DNA of 64,000 nt, taken from an uncultured Methanocorpusculum sp. (lineage in GTDB: Archaea; Halobacteriota; Methanomicrobia; Methanomicrobiales; Methanocorpusculaceae). Under the pieces are notes generated by a model, which saw only the letters and a list, made by a program, of their open reading frames with translations, had not been told where the DNA came from and did no database searches. The stretch covers positions 1,461,599-1,525,598 of the forward strand of contig NZ_OY764081.1 in the NCBI RefSeq assembly GCF_963667985.1, given 5' to 3'. Within the stretch, counting starts at the first letter, position 1. Every line of letters starts with the position of its first letter. Made by a program: the position numbers and the translations under genes. Below are positions 62,873 to 64,000 of this stretch, in pieces.

Positions 62873-64000
62873 TCACAATTTATTAGCTTCATATCGTTCT
62901 TTTAACAATGTCCAGCATGCGTCTTTTTTACACCATTGACCGACATTTACACCAGGTGTTTCCGGTTTCATAAAATGATTCCAAACCTTATATGAGAGTT
63001 CCTCTATTTTGAGAGCAACTTCCGGAGATATTCTCTGGTGTTGCCAAATGTAGGAATCATCAACCATATCTCCGAAGTATTCTGATAGAAGGGCTATTGT
63101 GTAGCAATTCTGCTGCGCTTTCCAATCTCCAAATCTCAAACCGGCAATAATCTTATCACATTCGTTGAATAAGATCACCTTTCAATCATACTTTTATAGG
63201 ATTCTTCAGTTGGTTTTGTTATTTCGCCTTTTTTAATCAGCTCAGAAAATTCAACAAAATTTGTCTCAAGCCCTTTGGCAACAATATGGGGCTGTTTTCT
63301 CCAAAGCATAAGGCATTTGGCAGCAACAGTTTTTGAAACCTTTTTCTTTGGATCGTTAAATTCTTTGAATTTTTTCTTGTCCCCTGCAGTGGGCTGACGA
63401 CTGACTTCAACTGCATACTGACCCCTTGCTCTTTCATAGAACCATCTGTATGCTGCTTTCCCTTTCTCTTCGGGGATATATGTTGACCTGGAATATTGAG
63501 CCATGGCAATATGATAGCCGTCATTTGCACTGAAATCAGACATTTTTATTTCATTCTGACTGTTTGCATATTTCGAAATATTGCTAATGATTTCATCGAA
63601 TTTTTCAACATCTTTAATGACCGTTAATTTCATTTGAACATTAACATTGCTCAAATCTGTTTTTTCTTGTAATGCACGGGCAATTGATGCTGTTGTCTGC
63701 CCTCCGTTAACAATTTGCCACCCCAATAATTCATTAATATAAACCATATTATCTTTGGAGCGTTCATCATCAATTGTTATATTTTCTGCAATTGTAGATA
63801 TCCCGTTATTGTAGGCCATAAACATTTCCGGCTCATTAGACAGAGTAGTACGAATTCCTCTGTTAACTTTACCCTGTGCCTGTAAATATGAGCGGACATT
63901 TTTTCAATTAATTTCTGTCCTTCATCTTTGTAGATGGATGCTAGTAATTTACCAGCAATAATTCCCACATAACAATCATATATTTCATTTTCCCCTCCGA
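62873..64000 (-). pseudogene. AIPR-family protein, frameshifted twice and cut by the window edge
   Basis: Matches the AIPR (abortive infection phage resistance) family by its central motifs: AYNNGIS, GWQIVNGGQTTASIA, PHIVAKGLETNF, then ILFNECDKIIAGLRFGDWKAQ and a C-terminal NVGQWCKKDACW. These lie in three frames. Frame 1 runs from the edge to about 63905 (YVGIIAGKLLASIYKDEGQK); frame 2 from there to 63175; frame 3 from 63178 to 62873. The first break is at an A6 run (63899-63904) where A7 would join the frames, giving IEKNVRSYLQAQGKVNRGIR. The second is near 63178, where one more G would join SMIER to VILFNE. The 5' part lies outside the window. Alternatively the last part is a separate small gene with a GTG start. 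Confidence 0.72.

Noticed and set aside
62873..63178. Separate small gene with a GTG start overlapping the AIPR stop
   Set aside because: Its sequence continues the AIPR family text (ILFNECDKIIAGL onward to the NVGQWCKKDACW end), so a frameshift explains it better, though coupling through GTGA cannot be fully excluded.

Overview
The window is almost certainly a chromosomal piece of a hydrogenotrophic methanogenic archaeon of the order Methanomicrobiales, most like Methanocorpusculum (genus inferred from gene content and style, not tested). Signs seen directly are a split archaeal RNA polymerase operon (rpoH-B''-B'-A'-A''), a heterodisulfide reductase operon (polyferredoxin-hdrC-hdrB-hdrA-mvhD), an archaeal glycyl-tRNA synthetase, Hef, PAN, CDC48, aPelota, ABCE1 and MBF1, and archaeal TATA boxes close to start codons. 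Bacterial-type mutS/mutL, a MATE transporter and a restriction-modification (RM) locus point to gene import.

Layout. 1-5.4 kb is an accessory, decaying region. It has secreted or membrane proteins of unknown function (one frameshifted), GC-rich duplicated intergenic blocks, about 1 kb of T-rich DNA without a convincing gene, and the truncated remnant of a protein that looks like an HUH replication initiator. 5.4-9.5 kb holds an acyl-CoA synthetase, thiD and an AIR-synthase-like gene. 10.2-14.6 kb holds glyS, hef and a small winged-helix gene. 14.7-20.5 kb is the Hdr operon with a duplicated promoter-like segment upstream. 20.6-30.8 kb is the RNA polymerase operon ending in a U32 peptidase gene, and 31 kb a tRNA-Lys. 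31.3-37.6 kb holds a PsiE-like protein, a shortened MATE protein, mutL and mutS. 37.6-39.5 kb is an AT-rich insert with two orphan genes. 39.5-48.2 kb holds a nitroreductase, tpiA, MBF1, PAN, a RimK-type ligase, a UPF0058 protein, Mn-pyrophosphatase and two lipoproteins. 48.3-51.1 kb is a second accessory patch with a chimeric ATPase/DUF4276 gene. 51.1-59.3 kb holds cdc48 and a ribosome-rescue cluster: pelota, an RqcH/NEMF homolog, a ferredoxin-EMC6-like fusion and ABCE1. 59.3-60.8 kb is packed with repeats, a tiny membrane protein and a possible small RNA. 60.8-64 kb is an RM/defence locus (Vsr, cytosine-5 methyltransferase, AIPR protein) that runs off the window.

The strongest points for a second look are four. 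(1) A family of modular intergenic repeats whose hairpins differ in sequence between copies but keep base pairing. (2) The RLI-type ferredoxin fused to an EMC6-like membrane domain, directly abutting ABCE1 and next to pelota and RqcH. (3) A chimeric ATPase-DUF4276 gene made by deletion plus a 13-bp tandem duplication. (4) A probable MORC/Z1-type RM locus whose AIPR gene carries two single-base frameshifts.
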